Positions 25,578 through 34,173 of a stretch of DNA of 64,000 bases are shown here, piece by piece. Under the pieces are notes generated by a model. The model had not been told where the DNA came from. It was given only the letters and a program-made list of their open reading frames with translations, and searched no databases. The stretch is from Verrucomicrobia bacterium LW23. Its GTDB lineage: Bacteria; Verrucomicrobiota; Verrucomicrobiia; Methylacidiphilales; UBA1321. The position numbers and the translations under genes are program-made. The DNA is taken from the NCBI GenBank assembly GCA_003054695.1, contig QAZA01000023.1, forward strand, positions 1 through 64,000, written 5' to 3'. How positions within the stretch are numbered: position 1 is the stretch's first letter; each line of letters begins with the position of its first letter.

Positions 25578-28316
25578 TTAGGGCAGCTGTTCGTCGGCGG
25601 GCACGAGGGGAATGGGGCGGTATTCCAGGCTCTTGGAGTCGCTGAAGGGCGGGGGCTCCAGAGTACGCGGGCCGGTGGTGCTTGTCGGCATCAGCAGCGT
25701 ATCGGCATTGACGGGAATCGCCAGCGAATTGAGGGGTTTGCCGTCCGTTTTGATGAGGCGGGCGGTGAGGAAGACCATGAGATTGCGCTTAAAGGTCTTG
25801 TCAACCTTGCTCTGCCACAGGCGGCCAATGAGCGGCAGATCGCCCAGAATCGGCACGCGGTCATCCACTTTTTGGGTTTCCTCGCGCAGTAGGCCGCCCA
25901 TGACGACCGTTTCGCCGTCGATAACCTGCATGCGGGTGCGGATGGAGCGGACGTTGAAGACAGGCTGGTTAACCACGCCGTTGGCAACCGCGGGGGCTTC
26001 CTGCAGCGGGTTGGCGGAGGTCTGGCGCTGAACGATAGCCTGGCCGTAGTTGATGAAGCCTTCGAAGTCAACGACTTCCACGTTCGAGATGTCGAGGTCG
26101 ATGCGCTTGTCCGGGTACGTCACCGGGGTGACTTCCAGCGTGACACCGATGTTACGGCTTTCAAACGTGCGTGGCGTGGCCGGCAGGGCCAGGTAAACCA
26201 GCGTAATCTGCGGGTCGAAGATATCGACCGGGGCGTCGATGCCGAACACGGTGGAGTTGATCTCCGGGCGCTCGAATTCGGTCGGGTAGCGCAGCTCGCG
26301 GACAACTTCGATTTTTGCGGGCGAGCGGTTCTTCGCGATGACCTTAGGCGCGGCGAGCAGGTCGACGCCCTTGAGGTTATCGAGCAGGTTCATCACGGCC
26401 TGGATGGCGTAACCGTCGATACGGAATCCGACCGCAAAGGTGTTGGGCGTGTTGGGGATAAGCGCGCCGCCGGTGATGAAGTTTTGCGGGGGAACCACGT
26501 TGCCGGTGTTACCCTGCAGCAGGGCGTCCAGGCTGTTGGGCGTTACGCCGCCCAGCGGGGAAGAACCGGCCGCGTTGAGGGAGCTGCCGGGCGTGTTGGC
26601 GCCGGTGCGAAGGGCGGAAGCCGCGGCGTAGTTGCTATTGAAGATGGTGGCCGCGGTGGGCAGCGAGATCGTCGGGGTCAGCAGGCCGTCGTTCTCGATG
26701 ATGTAGTTGAAGGAGAGTTCCTTGAGCGAGTCGTCGGTGAACTCCGCGAGCTTCGTCTCGATCTCCACCATCGGCACTTCGACCTGGGCGGATTCGATAA
26801 GGCGCTGGATGATTTCCATCTGGTCCGGCGTGTTGCGCACCACCAGTTTGCTGGAGCCCAGCAGGAAGGTGGCCGTGGAGCCGGTGGGGAACTGAACGCC
26901 GCGGCCGATCAGCTCGGCCTTCACGTCGGCGGAAACGGAGCGGACGTCGGGCACGAAGGTAGTGCCGGGGCCGGCGCCAACGGGGGTGAGCGAGGTCGTC
27001 TTGAAGAAGTCGGCCGGGACGGGGAACGTCTTGGAGATGAACTGGTCGGTCACGTCGGTGGCCGGCAGCAGAACAACGGCGTACTCTTCCACGCGGTACT
27101 GCAGGTTGGTAAGCGTGGAGATCAGCTGAAGGATTTCCTCCAGGCTGCGGTCGGTCACGTCCAGCGTCACTTTAGTGATGATGGCCGCGGGAATAGGAGC
27201 GTTGTCGGCGGGGGCTGCGTTGGGATCAGCTGGCGCGCCGGGGGACGGGGCCGCGGCGGGGCGGTTGATCGGCAGTTTGAGGACGAAGTTCACGCCTTCC
27301 TGGGCGGGGTCGAACTGGCGGCTCTTGTCGCCAAGGAAGCGAACCACTTCGTCGATGTCGAGCGCGTCGAACTGCACGCGGGGCAGGCGGACGTCCTGCA
27401 ACTTCTGCGTAATGATGGCGATCGGCGAGCTACGAGTGGAGGTAATCGGGCGGAAGACTTCCCGGGGAGCCTCGGCGGTCGGCTTCTGGAACCAGTTATC
27501 GGACACTTCCAGCATCCGGCCTTCCTTGGTAACGGAGCGGTGCTTATCGAGCGCCTGCTTGCGGTAGCGCTCCACCTTGCGCTTGTACTCGGTGGCGGTC
27601 TTGTTCCACTTGTCGATCACCAGGATCTGGTCGAGAGCGCGGTTGGCTTCGTCGTACTGGCCGGTCTCCATAAAGCGGTCGGCCGTGCGAAACAGAAGCT
27701 GCACGTTATTGACCTGCTCGACAAACTCGGGGGTAACGGCGGGATTGTTGACGACGCCTTCGGCGTTGGTGCGCTCCCAATCCAGGTACTTGCGGTAGTG
27801 CTGGATGTTGCGGAAGGCGACGCGATAGACTTCCTCGCGGGGTTCGGCTTCGATCGCGGCGCGCAGGGCCAGCTCGGCCTCGTCCATCAGCTTGTCGCGC
27901 TGGGCGTGGGTCACCGTCGGGGTGCCGTCGGGATTTTTCTTCTTGGCTTCCTCAAACATGCGCACGCCCTGGGCGTACTTCACGCGGCTAAAGCCGATGC
28001 GGGCGTAAGCATAGTACTCGGAGTTCTGCGGCAGGTGGGCCATCGCGTACATGTAGCGGGCCAGCGCGGTCTCGTACTCCTTCTGCTTCAACAGGTTATT
28101 GCCCTCCCCAACAGCGCGGATCGCGTCCTGCCGTTCGCGGGCGCGCACGGACGCCTCCGCAGCCACCGGGCGGGCGGTGTTGCGGGGTGCCGACGCGGGG
28201 GCGGTGTTGATCGTGGGCGCCGATGCAGGTACATCCTGTCCAAGGGCGGCCGTGGAGCACATCACGGTAAGTGAGGCTCCCAGCACCATGAAGCGGCTTA
28301 GGGTGGGTCGGTTCAT
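25578..28316 (-). CDS. Secretin (PilQ/GspD-like), first copy in the operon
   Basis: The 912-residue protein has a signal peptide (about 1-26, ending ALGQ), a helical repeat region (about 60-280), secretin N-domains (DVRLPRVQFDALDIDEVVRF; VTLDVTDRSLEEILQLIS) and the C-terminal secretin domain with VVMGGLLREETQKVDDRVP and ILGDLPLIGRLWQSK. It should form an outer-membrane channel for pilus fibre or protein passage. Order and architecture match Amuc_1098 of Akkermansia muciniphila, which sits beside a PilM-like protein and Amuc_1100. The paralog downstream is shorter and about equally diverged across its length. Confidence 0.92.
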   Translation of the reverse strand: MNRPTLSRFMVLGASLTVMCSTAALGQDVPASAPTINTAPASAPRNTARPVAAEASVRARERQDAIRAVGEGNNLLKQKEYETALARYMYAMAHLPQNSEYYAYARIGFSRVKYAQGVRMFEEAKKKNPDGTPTVTHAQRDKLMDEAELALRAAIEAEPREEVYRVAFRNIQHYRKYLDWERTNAEGVVNNPAVTPEFVEQVNNVQLLFRTADRFMETGQYDEANRALDQILVIDKWNKTATEYKRKVERYRKQALDKHRSVTKEGRMLEVSDNWFQKPTAEAPREVFRPITSTRSSPIAIITQKLQDVRLPRVQFDALDIDEVVRFLGDKSRQFDPAQEGVNFVLKLPINRPAAAPSPGAPADPNAAPADNAPIPAAIITKVTLDVTDRSLEEILQLISTLTNLQYRVEEYAVVLLPATDVTDQFISKTFPVPADFFKTTSLTPVGAGPGTTFVPDVRSVSADVKAELIGRGVQFPTGSTATFLLGSSKLVVRNTPDQMEIIQRLIESAQVEVPMVEIETKLAEFTDDSLKELSFNYIIENDGLLTPTISLPTAATIFNSNYAAASALRTGANTPGSSLNAAGSSPLGGVTPNSLDALLQGNTGNVVPPQNFITGGALIPNTPNTFAVGFRIDGYAIQAVMNLLDNLKGVDLLAAPKVIAKNRSPAKIEVVRELRYPTEFERPEINSTVFGIDAPVDIFDPQITLVYLALPATPRTFESRNIGVTLEVTPVTYPDKRIDLDISNVEVVDFEGFINYGQAIVQRQTSANPLQEAPAVANGVVNQPVFNVRSIRTRMQVIDGETVVMGGLLREETQKVDDRVPILGDLPLIGRLWQSKVDKTFKRNLMVFLTARLIKTDGKPLNSLAIPVNADTLLMPTSTTGPRTLEPPPFSDSKSLEYRPIPLVPADEQLP

Positions 28317-28371
28317 AAGCGGGTGGTTGTTTACAGTCTAATTTGTAAAAAGTCAATCAAGTATTTCGGGC

Positions 28372-29388
28372 CTAGGGATTTGCTCTTACTGGCGTCGCGG
28401 GAGGTTGTGCGTACCGATCCAGTTCCTCGGGGGTTACCTTGGGAATTTTGTTCTCCACCTTGTTGGTGAGGTCATAAATCAGGCCTTCTTCCTTGGCGTT
28501 GAGCAGTTGGTACTTCTTGCCGGGCTCCTGGGGAATTTCAAACTCCCCGCCGCGCCCAACGCGAATGGTTTGGTCCGTCTGCCCGGGCAGCAGCATCAGG
28601 AAGTCCGCCGTCACTTCGGGCGAATTCATCTGCTGGCCGCGCACCAGGGTGAACTTGAACTTGATCTCGGGCTTCTCGATGTCGAGCTCAGAGCGGTCCA
28701 CTTCTTCCATGATGCTGGTGCCGGGGATGGCCTGCTTCACCATCTTGAAGCGGAATTCACCGATGATGTAGCCCTCCAAATTGTCCCCTTTCCTTACACG
28801 TTTAGAAGGCTGGCCGGGAACGTCAATCAGATTGATGTAGAAAGATTCAGGTTGTTTGCCGGCCGCGGGGGGAGAGGGATCGTAGCTCTTGAAGCTGAGG
28901 CGAAATTCCTTGAAGGTCACGTCCTTAAGGCGCAGGCGCGTGATGTATTTGGGATGGCTGGTCTGGTCCTTCGGGTTGGTCTGCGCGTCAAACTCCTCCT
29001 TGTTGGTGAAGAAGTCGCCGTCCGGATCTTCGTTCGCCACGGTGGGGCTGCGGTAGTCGATCTTGAATTCCTCCAGCCACTTGAGGGGGATGCCCTGGAT
29101 GACGGAATCGGGGCTTACCAGCTCGATGCGCGAGGTATCGGGGAAGATCCAGTAGCGCTCGGAGAGGAACAAGCGGTGCGCGGGGGTCACTTCGGCCCAG
29201 AGGGCTTTCTCGGCCCAGTCCTGCTTGGCCTGCGCCAGGCGCGCCTCTTCGTCCATTTTAAACGCGGCAGCGGAGAACGGCGGCACGGTGGTGGTCGTGA
29301 CCGGGAACAGAAAGGCGAGGCCCGTGCTGACAATCAGCAGGAGCGCCAGAGAGGAGACGAGGATGATGCGGTCCCAGGGTTTCTGCAT
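28372..29388 (-). CDS. Amuc_1099-like pilus-operon membrane protein
   Basis: The 338-residue protein has one N-terminal membrane anchor (about 9-28, IILVSSLALLLIVSTGLAF) and a long soluble region of unknown fold (SPTVANEDPDGDFFTNKEEF resembles an acidic Ca-binding-like linker; then FRLSFKSYDPS and a beta-rich C-terminus). The ATG at 29388 lies one base after the stop of the preceding gene, so translation is probably coupled. Its place between the PilO-like and secretin genes equals that of Amuc_1099 in Akkermansia; a PilP-like role linking platform and secretin is inferred from position only. Confidence 0.75.
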   Translation of the reverse strand: MQKPWDRIILVSSLALLLIVSTGLAFLFPVTTTTVPPFSAAAFKMDEEARLAQAKQDWAEKALWAEVTPAHRLFLSERYWIFPDTSRIELVSPDSVIQGIPLKWLEEFKIDYRSPTVANEDPDGDFFTNKEEFDAQTNPKDQTSHPKYITRLRLKDVTFKEFRLSFKSYDPSPPAAGKQPESFYINLIDVPGQPSKRVRKGDNLEGYIIGEFRFKMVKQAIPGTSIMEEVDRSELDIEKPEIKFKFTLVRGQQMNSPEVTADFLMLLPGQTDQTIRVGRGGEFEIPQEPGKKYQLLNAKEEGLIYDLTNKVENKIPKVTPEELDRYAQPPATPVRANP

Positions 29389-29389
29389 G

Positions 29390-30541
29390 TCAGGATTCCA
29401 GGGAGGAAAGTGAAGGTTGAGCCAGGGTGAAGGAGAGAGCAGCGGGCTTGCGCAGCGAAGCTTCGGAGTCCGCGGCCGGGGCGGCGGCGGGCCTGGGCGC
29501 CGGCGGCTTGGGGGCGGGGCGAGTGGTGCCGGGGGGCTGAGTATCGAGCGGCTTGCCGGTCCACTCAATCAGGTCAACGCGCATATCCACGGTAAAGGTC
29601 TCGGTACCAAAGATATCGACCGGGCCGCGCTCGCTGCGGGGGGCGACGGGCACGCCGGGCGTTGCGGACGGGGCGTTGGTGCCGCCGGGCGCGGGCGGGG
29701 TTACCGCGGCGGCGTCGCCCTCGGTAGCCGGGGCGGCGGTTTCGCCCTGGCGCTGAAGCTCGGACTTGAGCTGATCCATGCGCACGGTCTCTTTCTTGCT
29801 GGTGTTCACCTTGACCCAGCGGATGACGTAGACCTTGTCGGACTTGACCAGATCGTTTACCACCGTGCGGAGCTCGCCGATGTTGCGGCAGGTAAAGCGC
29901 ACTTCAAACGGGTAGGCATTATAATACCCAAACTCGCCGGGGCCGACGCGACCCTTGAGGGAGTCGGTCTCGTTGCCGCCGGGCGCCGCGGCTCGGGGAC
30001 CGTCTTCGTCCTGCGTGCGCTTGACGGCTTCAATCTTGTCCACTTTGGCGTTGATGAGAATGCCGCTGATCTCCGAGAGGGCCATCAACTGCTTTTGCAG
30101 CAGCACGGTGTGCTGAAGTTGCGGCGTGTTGGGGATGTAGCGGCTGAAGCCGAAGTAGAAGCGCTCAGGCAGGGCCACGCGGTTGCCTTTGGCGCGGCGG
30201 GTCAGGTCCGCCACGGTGCGATCCAGCAGCTGCTTCCACTCGGTGCCATCCATTTGCTTGACGGCCGCGAGCGGGTTGCCGCCCTTCTCAAAGTGCAGTT
30301 TGGCAAACTCGGCCAGGCCGGTGTTGAGAATCTTGACTGTCTCGCGCAGGCGATTGGCGTTCTGGGGGCTGAGGCCGATTCCGGGGGTCTTCTTCAGGGT
30401 GTCAAGCTTCTGCTGCTCCTGGGCAACGCGCTCGGTTGCAAGGGTCAGGTCGCCCGACGTGTAGAAATATCCACCAATCCCGGCCACTCCCAGGATGGCG
30501 AACACGACAATCATCGTGATGTCGAATGAGGAAAGTTTCAT
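29390..30541 (-). CDS. Amuc_1100-like (PilO-like) pilus platform protein
   Basis: The 383-residue protein has an N-terminal membrane helix (about 8-27, ITMIVVFAILGVAGIGGYFY), a helical coiled-coil-like stretch (about 30-75) and two alpha/beta modules (ISGILINAKVDKIEAVKR; YNAYPFEVRFTCRNIGELRT), with a Pro/Ala-rich end. This is the PilO-type architecture and matches Amuc_1100 of Akkermansia, an abundant pilus-associated envelope protein known to signal through host TLR2. Sequence identity to Amuc_1100 could not be measured. The gene starts 12 bases after the PilM-like gene. Confidence 0.8.
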   Translation of the reverse strand: MKLSSFDITMIVVFAILGVAGIGGYFYTSGDLTLATERVAQEQQKLDTLKKTPGIGLSPQNANRLRETVKILNTGLAEFAKLHFEKGGNPLAAVKQMDGTEWKQLLDRTVADLTRRAKGNRVALPERFYFGFSRYIPNTPQLQHTVLLQKQLMALSEISGILINAKVDKIEAVKRTQDEDGPRAAAPGGNETDSLKGRVGPGEFGYYNAYPFEVRFTCRNIGELRTVVNDLVKSDKVYVIRWVKVNTSKKETVRMDQLKSELQRQGETAAPATEGDAAAVTPPAPGGTNAPSATPGVPVAPRSERGPVDIFGTETFTVDMRVDLIEWTGKPLDTQPPGTTRPAPKPPAPRPAAAPAADSEASLRKPAALSFTLAQPSLSSLES

Positions 30542-30553
30542 CAGTTCGGAAAA

Positions 30554-32362
30554 TCAGGGAGTGGTGGGAAGGGGTTGCTTAAGCTTCAGTTCCATATCAA
30601 ACTTGAGCGCGAGCTCTGTGTTCGCCGCCGAGGTGCCGGGGCGAATGGTCGTGTTGATATTCCTCGTGTCGATGTCGAACAGCCCCAGCTCGGCAAGCGC
30701 AATGCCGAAGCCCAGCATCGTCTGCGAGGTGACGTTGGTGGTCTGTTGATCCGAGTGGAAAAGGCCCGTGATATTGATCTGGCTGATGGGCGGCGAACCC
30801 GCAAAGGTTTTGGGCGCAGTGGACGCAGGCGGCTTGGGGCCGGGCGGTTTGCCGGGCGCGTTGGTGGCGGGGGGCGCGGGCGGCACGTCGATCGGCACCG
30901 CTTCGGCCTCCATGGCAAAGGGTTTGCCGCCGCTCATGTAAACGGGCTCGAGAGAGGTGATCCAGCTGCCGGCGGGGATTTTGCTGTGCAGGGCGCCGAG
31001 GATGCGCGGCCAGGCGACGATCTGCTGGTGCAGACGGTCGACGGCATTCTGGCCGTCCTGCAGGGCCTTTACCTCGGGCGCGTTTTTCTGGATGTCTTTC
31101 TTCACGCTGTCCAGGCGGGAGACTTCCTGCTCCAGGTTGTCGGCCAGCAGGTTCTGCTCGTTGGTCTGGCGGATGTTCCAGAGGGTGGGCAGCGCCATGG
31201 CGACAGCGAAGGCGACGGCCGCAAAGAGGAGGAAAGGCTGCTTGTTGGCCTTGGTGCGCGCGGCCTTGACGCTCGGCGGCTCCAGAGTGACTTCGACAGG
31301 GCACTCGCCGGTCTCGCGCAGGGCAAGGCCGACCAGCTCGCCCATCGACGACATGTCGTTGGTCAGGTTGCGCTGATCGAGATTCGGCCCGATGTTGACG
31401 TTGCGCAGCGGATTAAAGAACGCCACCGTAAGGCCAAGCTTCTCCGCCAGAAAGACATCCAGATACGGGATGCGCGACGAACCGCCGGCCAGCAGCACGC
31501 GGCGCGGATTGGTGCCGCCCTGGTTGGTGCGGTAGAGAATCGTGGTGCGGTTGATGTCGTTGTGCAGCTTGGTCATCGTGTTGCGGATGACTTTGCTGAT
31601 GCGTGCCGCTTCGGGATCATCGGGATCGGCGTAGGCGCCGCCCAGGCTCACAAAGCCTTTGCCCTTCTTCAGGGTCTCGGCGGAGGCGAATGGTTCGTTG
31701 AGATCGGCCGCGATGCTTTGCGTGAGCAGGTTACCCGCCAGCGGCACGCCGGAGCGGATGTAAACGCGATCCTTCTCGATGAAAAAGAAATTGGTGGACT
31801 TGGCGCCGATATCGATCAGCAGCGTGCAGTCGTCGGTCGTCTCGTAGTTGTAGCGGTAGGCGTTGTAGAGCGCCAGGGTGGAGATATCGACGCGGGCCGG
31901 GCGGAAGCCGCCGAGGGAGGCGATGCGGTATTCCTCTTCCAGCGCGTCGGACTTGATGGCGACGATGATCGCCTCGTTCTGGTCCGGCGTGGGGCCGCGC
32001 AGCAGCTGGTAGTCCCACGTGACCTCGGAGATCGGGAACGGCACATTCTGCTGCGCCTCAAAGCCGATCATCTGGTGGAGCTGGTTGGCATCCACCTTGG
32101 GCAGTTTGACAAAACGGGTAAAGACCGAGTGGCCGGCAACGGAGATGTTGACAGGTTTACCTTTAAGGCGAAATTCCTTGACGAGTTCCTGCAGCACACC
32201 GGCAACGACCGGGAAGCGGGCATCCTGATTATTAGGATCGAGCCCAAGCTCCCGCGAGCCGTAGGCAAGCAGCGTGAGCGCGCCGTTTTGCACAGAAAAC
32301 TGTGCAAGCTTAACGGTCGAGTTGCCTATATCCAAGGCGATGATGCGGGAGGCTCCAGCCAT
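30554..32362 (-). CDS. pilM: PilM-like ATPase fused to a PilN-like membrane domain
   Basis: The 602-residue protein has an actin-like ATPase domain (about 1-380): RIIALDIGNSTVKLAQ (phosphate 1), TLLIDIGAKSTNFFFIE (phosphate 2) and VLLAGGSSRIPYLDVFLAE (adenosine motif), as in PilM. A membrane helix (about 388-405, LLFAAVAFAVAMALPTLW) and a coiled coil with a PilN-like periplasmic part follow (EVSRLDSVKKDIQKN; WPRILGALHSKIPAGSWITS). PilM and PilN are separate in most type IV pilus systems, so this is a natural fusion, as in the Amuc_1101 position of Akkermansia. The rest of the N-terminal domain (MIGFEAQQNVPFPISEVTWD) is canonical. Confidence 0.9.
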   Translation of the reverse strand: MAGASRIIALDIGNSTVKLAQFSVQNGALTLLAYGSRELGLDPNNQDARFPVVAGVLQELVKEFRLKGKPVNISVAGHSVFTRFVKLPKVDANQLHQMIGFEAQQNVPFPISEVTWDYQLLRGPTPDQNEAIIVAIKSDALEEEYRIASLGGFRPARVDISTLALYNAYRYNYETTDDCTLLIDIGAKSTNFFFIEKDRVYIRSGVPLAGNLLTQSIAADLNEPFASAETLKKGKGFVSLGGAYADPDDPEAARISKVIRNTMTKLHNDINRTTILYRTNQGGTNPRRVLLAGGSSRIPYLDVFLAEKLGLTVAFFNPLRNVNIGPNLDQRNLTNDMSSMGELVGLALRETGECPVEVTLEPPSVKAARTKANKQPFLLFAAVAFAVAMALPTLWNIRQTNEQNLLADNLEQEVSRLDSVKKDIQKNAPEVKALQDGQNAVDRLHQQIVAWPRILGALHSKIPAGSWITSLEPVYMSGGKPFAMEAEAVPIDVPPAPPATNAPGKPPGPKPPASTAPKTFAGSPPISQINITGLFHSDQQTTNVTSQTMLGFGIALAELGLFDIDTRNINTTIRPGTSAANTELALKFDMELKLKQPLPTTP

Positions 32363-32649
32363 GTTCTTCTCGGAAGCTTCAGTGGTTAATGGGAAATGAG
32401 GAGGGAAAGCGAAAAGCGATTGCGAATAATGCGGGGCCGCCCGTTGGGTAAAAGCGCAACTTTCTCGCCGCCGCGCGTTTATCTCTTAAGGAGAATCCGC
32501 GCCGCGGAAGGGAGAGTCGTGCCCTCAGGTTGCCGCCGTCTTCCAGCCAGGCAATACCCGGCGGCAGGTTCGGCAAGTCACCCGACAGCGCACCCGTCAA
32601 CCCCTGCCCCCGGGATGATGCGGGGAAAGGGGTGACAGATTCACGCGTC
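32363..32649. other. Spacer inside the pilus operon
   Basis: The 287 bases between the Amuc_1102-like and PilM-like genes hold no supported gene and no clear terminator on the minus strand. An internal promoter for the PilM-like gene may lie here, but none could be assigned. Confidence 0.4.
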
Positions 32650-33315
32650 TTACCGCCCCGTGTCAAGCTTCTGCAGCGGATAACGGGAGGAGCCGGCTGA
32701 AATCCAGGGAGACTTGTCTTTGGTGAAAATAAATTTGGGGATGACCTTGAGGCCCTTCATCCACTCGGTCGGATCGGCGCCGCGGGTGGCGGGGTTCTTG
32801 CTCAGCCCACCCACCGGGCGGCCATTGATGACGGCCTCGACGGTGACGTTGGTGGTGGAGCGCTTGAGAGCCGCCTCGCCGCCAAACTTGGCCACCACCT
32901 GGGGCGGGATAAACATGCAGCCGTACTGCTCGCGGCCAGCCTGCAGCAGCATGTAGCTCACCTCGCCGGTCAGCACAACGGGGTCGCCGTCGCGGTCCTG
33001 CAAATCGAGGAACTCGCGGCCTTCGACGCTGACGCGGAAGGTCACCTCGTCCACAAACTTTTTGTCCTGCTGGGGGGTTACGTCAAAGGACCACTCGATC
33101 ATGAACCACTTTTCGGCATTGGGGCCGCGGCTGGAGCCGCCGTGGCCAGGGATGTCGTTTCGCGGCGCATCCAGGTCGGTAAGGGTGATTCGGGAGGCGG
33201 TGGGGAAACTTATTTCGTCGACGTAGCCTTGCGCAAACGCGACGGAGGGCGTGCACATAAAGAGCACAGCCAGCAGCAAAGCTGCGATGCTGGAAACGGT
33301 GGCGGCTGTTTTCAT
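32650..33315 (-). CDS. Amuc_1102-like exported protein, first gene of the pilus operon
   Basis: The 221-residue protein has a clear signal peptide (about 1-28, LLLAVLFMCTPSVAFAQ) and a beta-rich mature part (WFMIEWSFDVTPQQDKKFVD; VTFRVSVEGREFLDLQD; TGEVSYMLLQAGREQYGCMF). It would be periplasmic or surface-associated. It heads the minus-strand gene order 1102-like, PilM, 1100-like, 1099-like, secretin, secretin, as in the Akkermansia locus. The domain has no function I can name. An AT-rich region follows upstream, where the operon promoter probably lies. Confidence 0.78.
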   Translation of the reverse strand: MKTAATVSSIAALLLAVLFMCTPSVAFAQGYVDEISFPTASRITLTDLDAPRNDIPGHGGSSRGPNAEKWFMIEWSFDVTPQQDKKFVDEVTFRVSVEGREFLDLQDRDGDPVVLTGEVSYMLLQAGREQYGCMFIPPQVVAKFGGEAALKRSTTNVTVEAVINGRPVGGLSKNPATRGADPTEWMKGLKVIPKFIFTKDKSPWISAGSSRYPLQKLDTGR

Positions 33316-34173
33316 GTACGGAGTCTTGTATTCTGAAAGCCGTTCAACGTCAAAGGTTTTTCTGAGTTTCGATGCATACTATCGAAAAATAATTACTTTC
33401 ATATACAAGTGAACAGCAAGGGTTTAGACGACAAAAAACAAAAATGCCAGCGTCGCCGCCATGCGATTTGTCGACCCGTGAAAACAGCCCATTTTACGGG
33501 TGAAATCCGAGGACAGGATATCGCCTCTATCGCTGTCATAAGCGGCGCTTACAATTGAGCTGCCTTTGGTATTTTACGTAAGTTATGGCATTGGACATTT
33601 GTGGAATAGATTTTACCTTATTAGTTATAGTAATATTTACGCTTTTGTATAAATAAAGTATTTACCTGCCTTTCCCCACGCGCTTGCGATTGCACGAAAC
33701 AAATGGTTCGAAAAATAGATACCGCCCGGACCAAAATGCCAAAGCCGCCAAAGCGGAAATATTTTCCATCACATCGGCCGATGCGCCCACGCGATGACCA
33801 TGGTGGGGAGGGAGGTTTAACCCCGAAGCACACGAAGTACACGAAACTTGCGGAGGGGAGGAAAGGGGAGATGGATTTCAGGTCAGTTTGTCTGGATTCT
33901 GAATCCGCTCCCCTCCCCCCTTCGCGACCTTTGCGTTCTTTGCGTCCTTTGCGCGAAAATCGCACGGGGCGTCGCTACCTTTGGCGGGGATGCAATACGT
34001 ATGGGCTGGTTCGCGCAAAGGGCGCGAAGAACGCAGAGGTCGCGAAGGGGGGGAGGGAAAATGGAAGGAAAGGGATGACCAGACTATCTATAGATGCTCT
34101 ACCCCGTTGTTCGCCCCCGCCGCATATTTCGTATGCTTGGCGGTTAAATGTCCCCTCACGCTGCGCCCCTGCC
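33316..34173. other. Long AT-rich intergenic region with nested repeats
   Basis: From 33340 to 33700 the sequence is much richer in AT than its neighbours and should contain the promoter of the pilus operon (minus strand). TTGACG-N17-TACAAG on the minus strand lies only 9 bases from the ATG, so it is a weak candidate. From 33814 the region holds the nested repeat listed separately. No gene is supported. Confidence 0.5.
33814..34147. repeat. Nested inverted repeats of the AACCxCxAAG family
   Basis: The outer arms are TTTAACCCCGAAGCACACGA (from 33816) and a diverged complement (ATTTCGTATGCTTGGCGGTTAAA, 34125-34147). Inside is an independent inverted repeat, arms about 33920-33957 and 34010-34047, with three mismatches over the 35-base core (CGCGACCTTTGCGTTCTTTG and on), and both arms flanked by C-rich/G-rich tracts. 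The layout is the same as at 51.3-51.7 kb. Confidence 0.7.

Noticed and set aside
23691-28274. Plus-strand open frames of 733 and 596 codons opposite the secretin genes
   Set aside because: The minus strand encodes clear secretins; the plus frames are low-complexity shadows of GC-rich coding sequence.
30575-32389. 604-codon plus-strand frame opposite the PilM gene
   Set aside because: Antisense shadow; the minus strand has full PilM motifs.
33316-33345. TTGACG-N17-TACAAG as promoter of the pilus operon
   Set aside because: It lies so close to the ATG that it would give a nearly leaderless transcript; a chance match is as likely in this AT-rich region.
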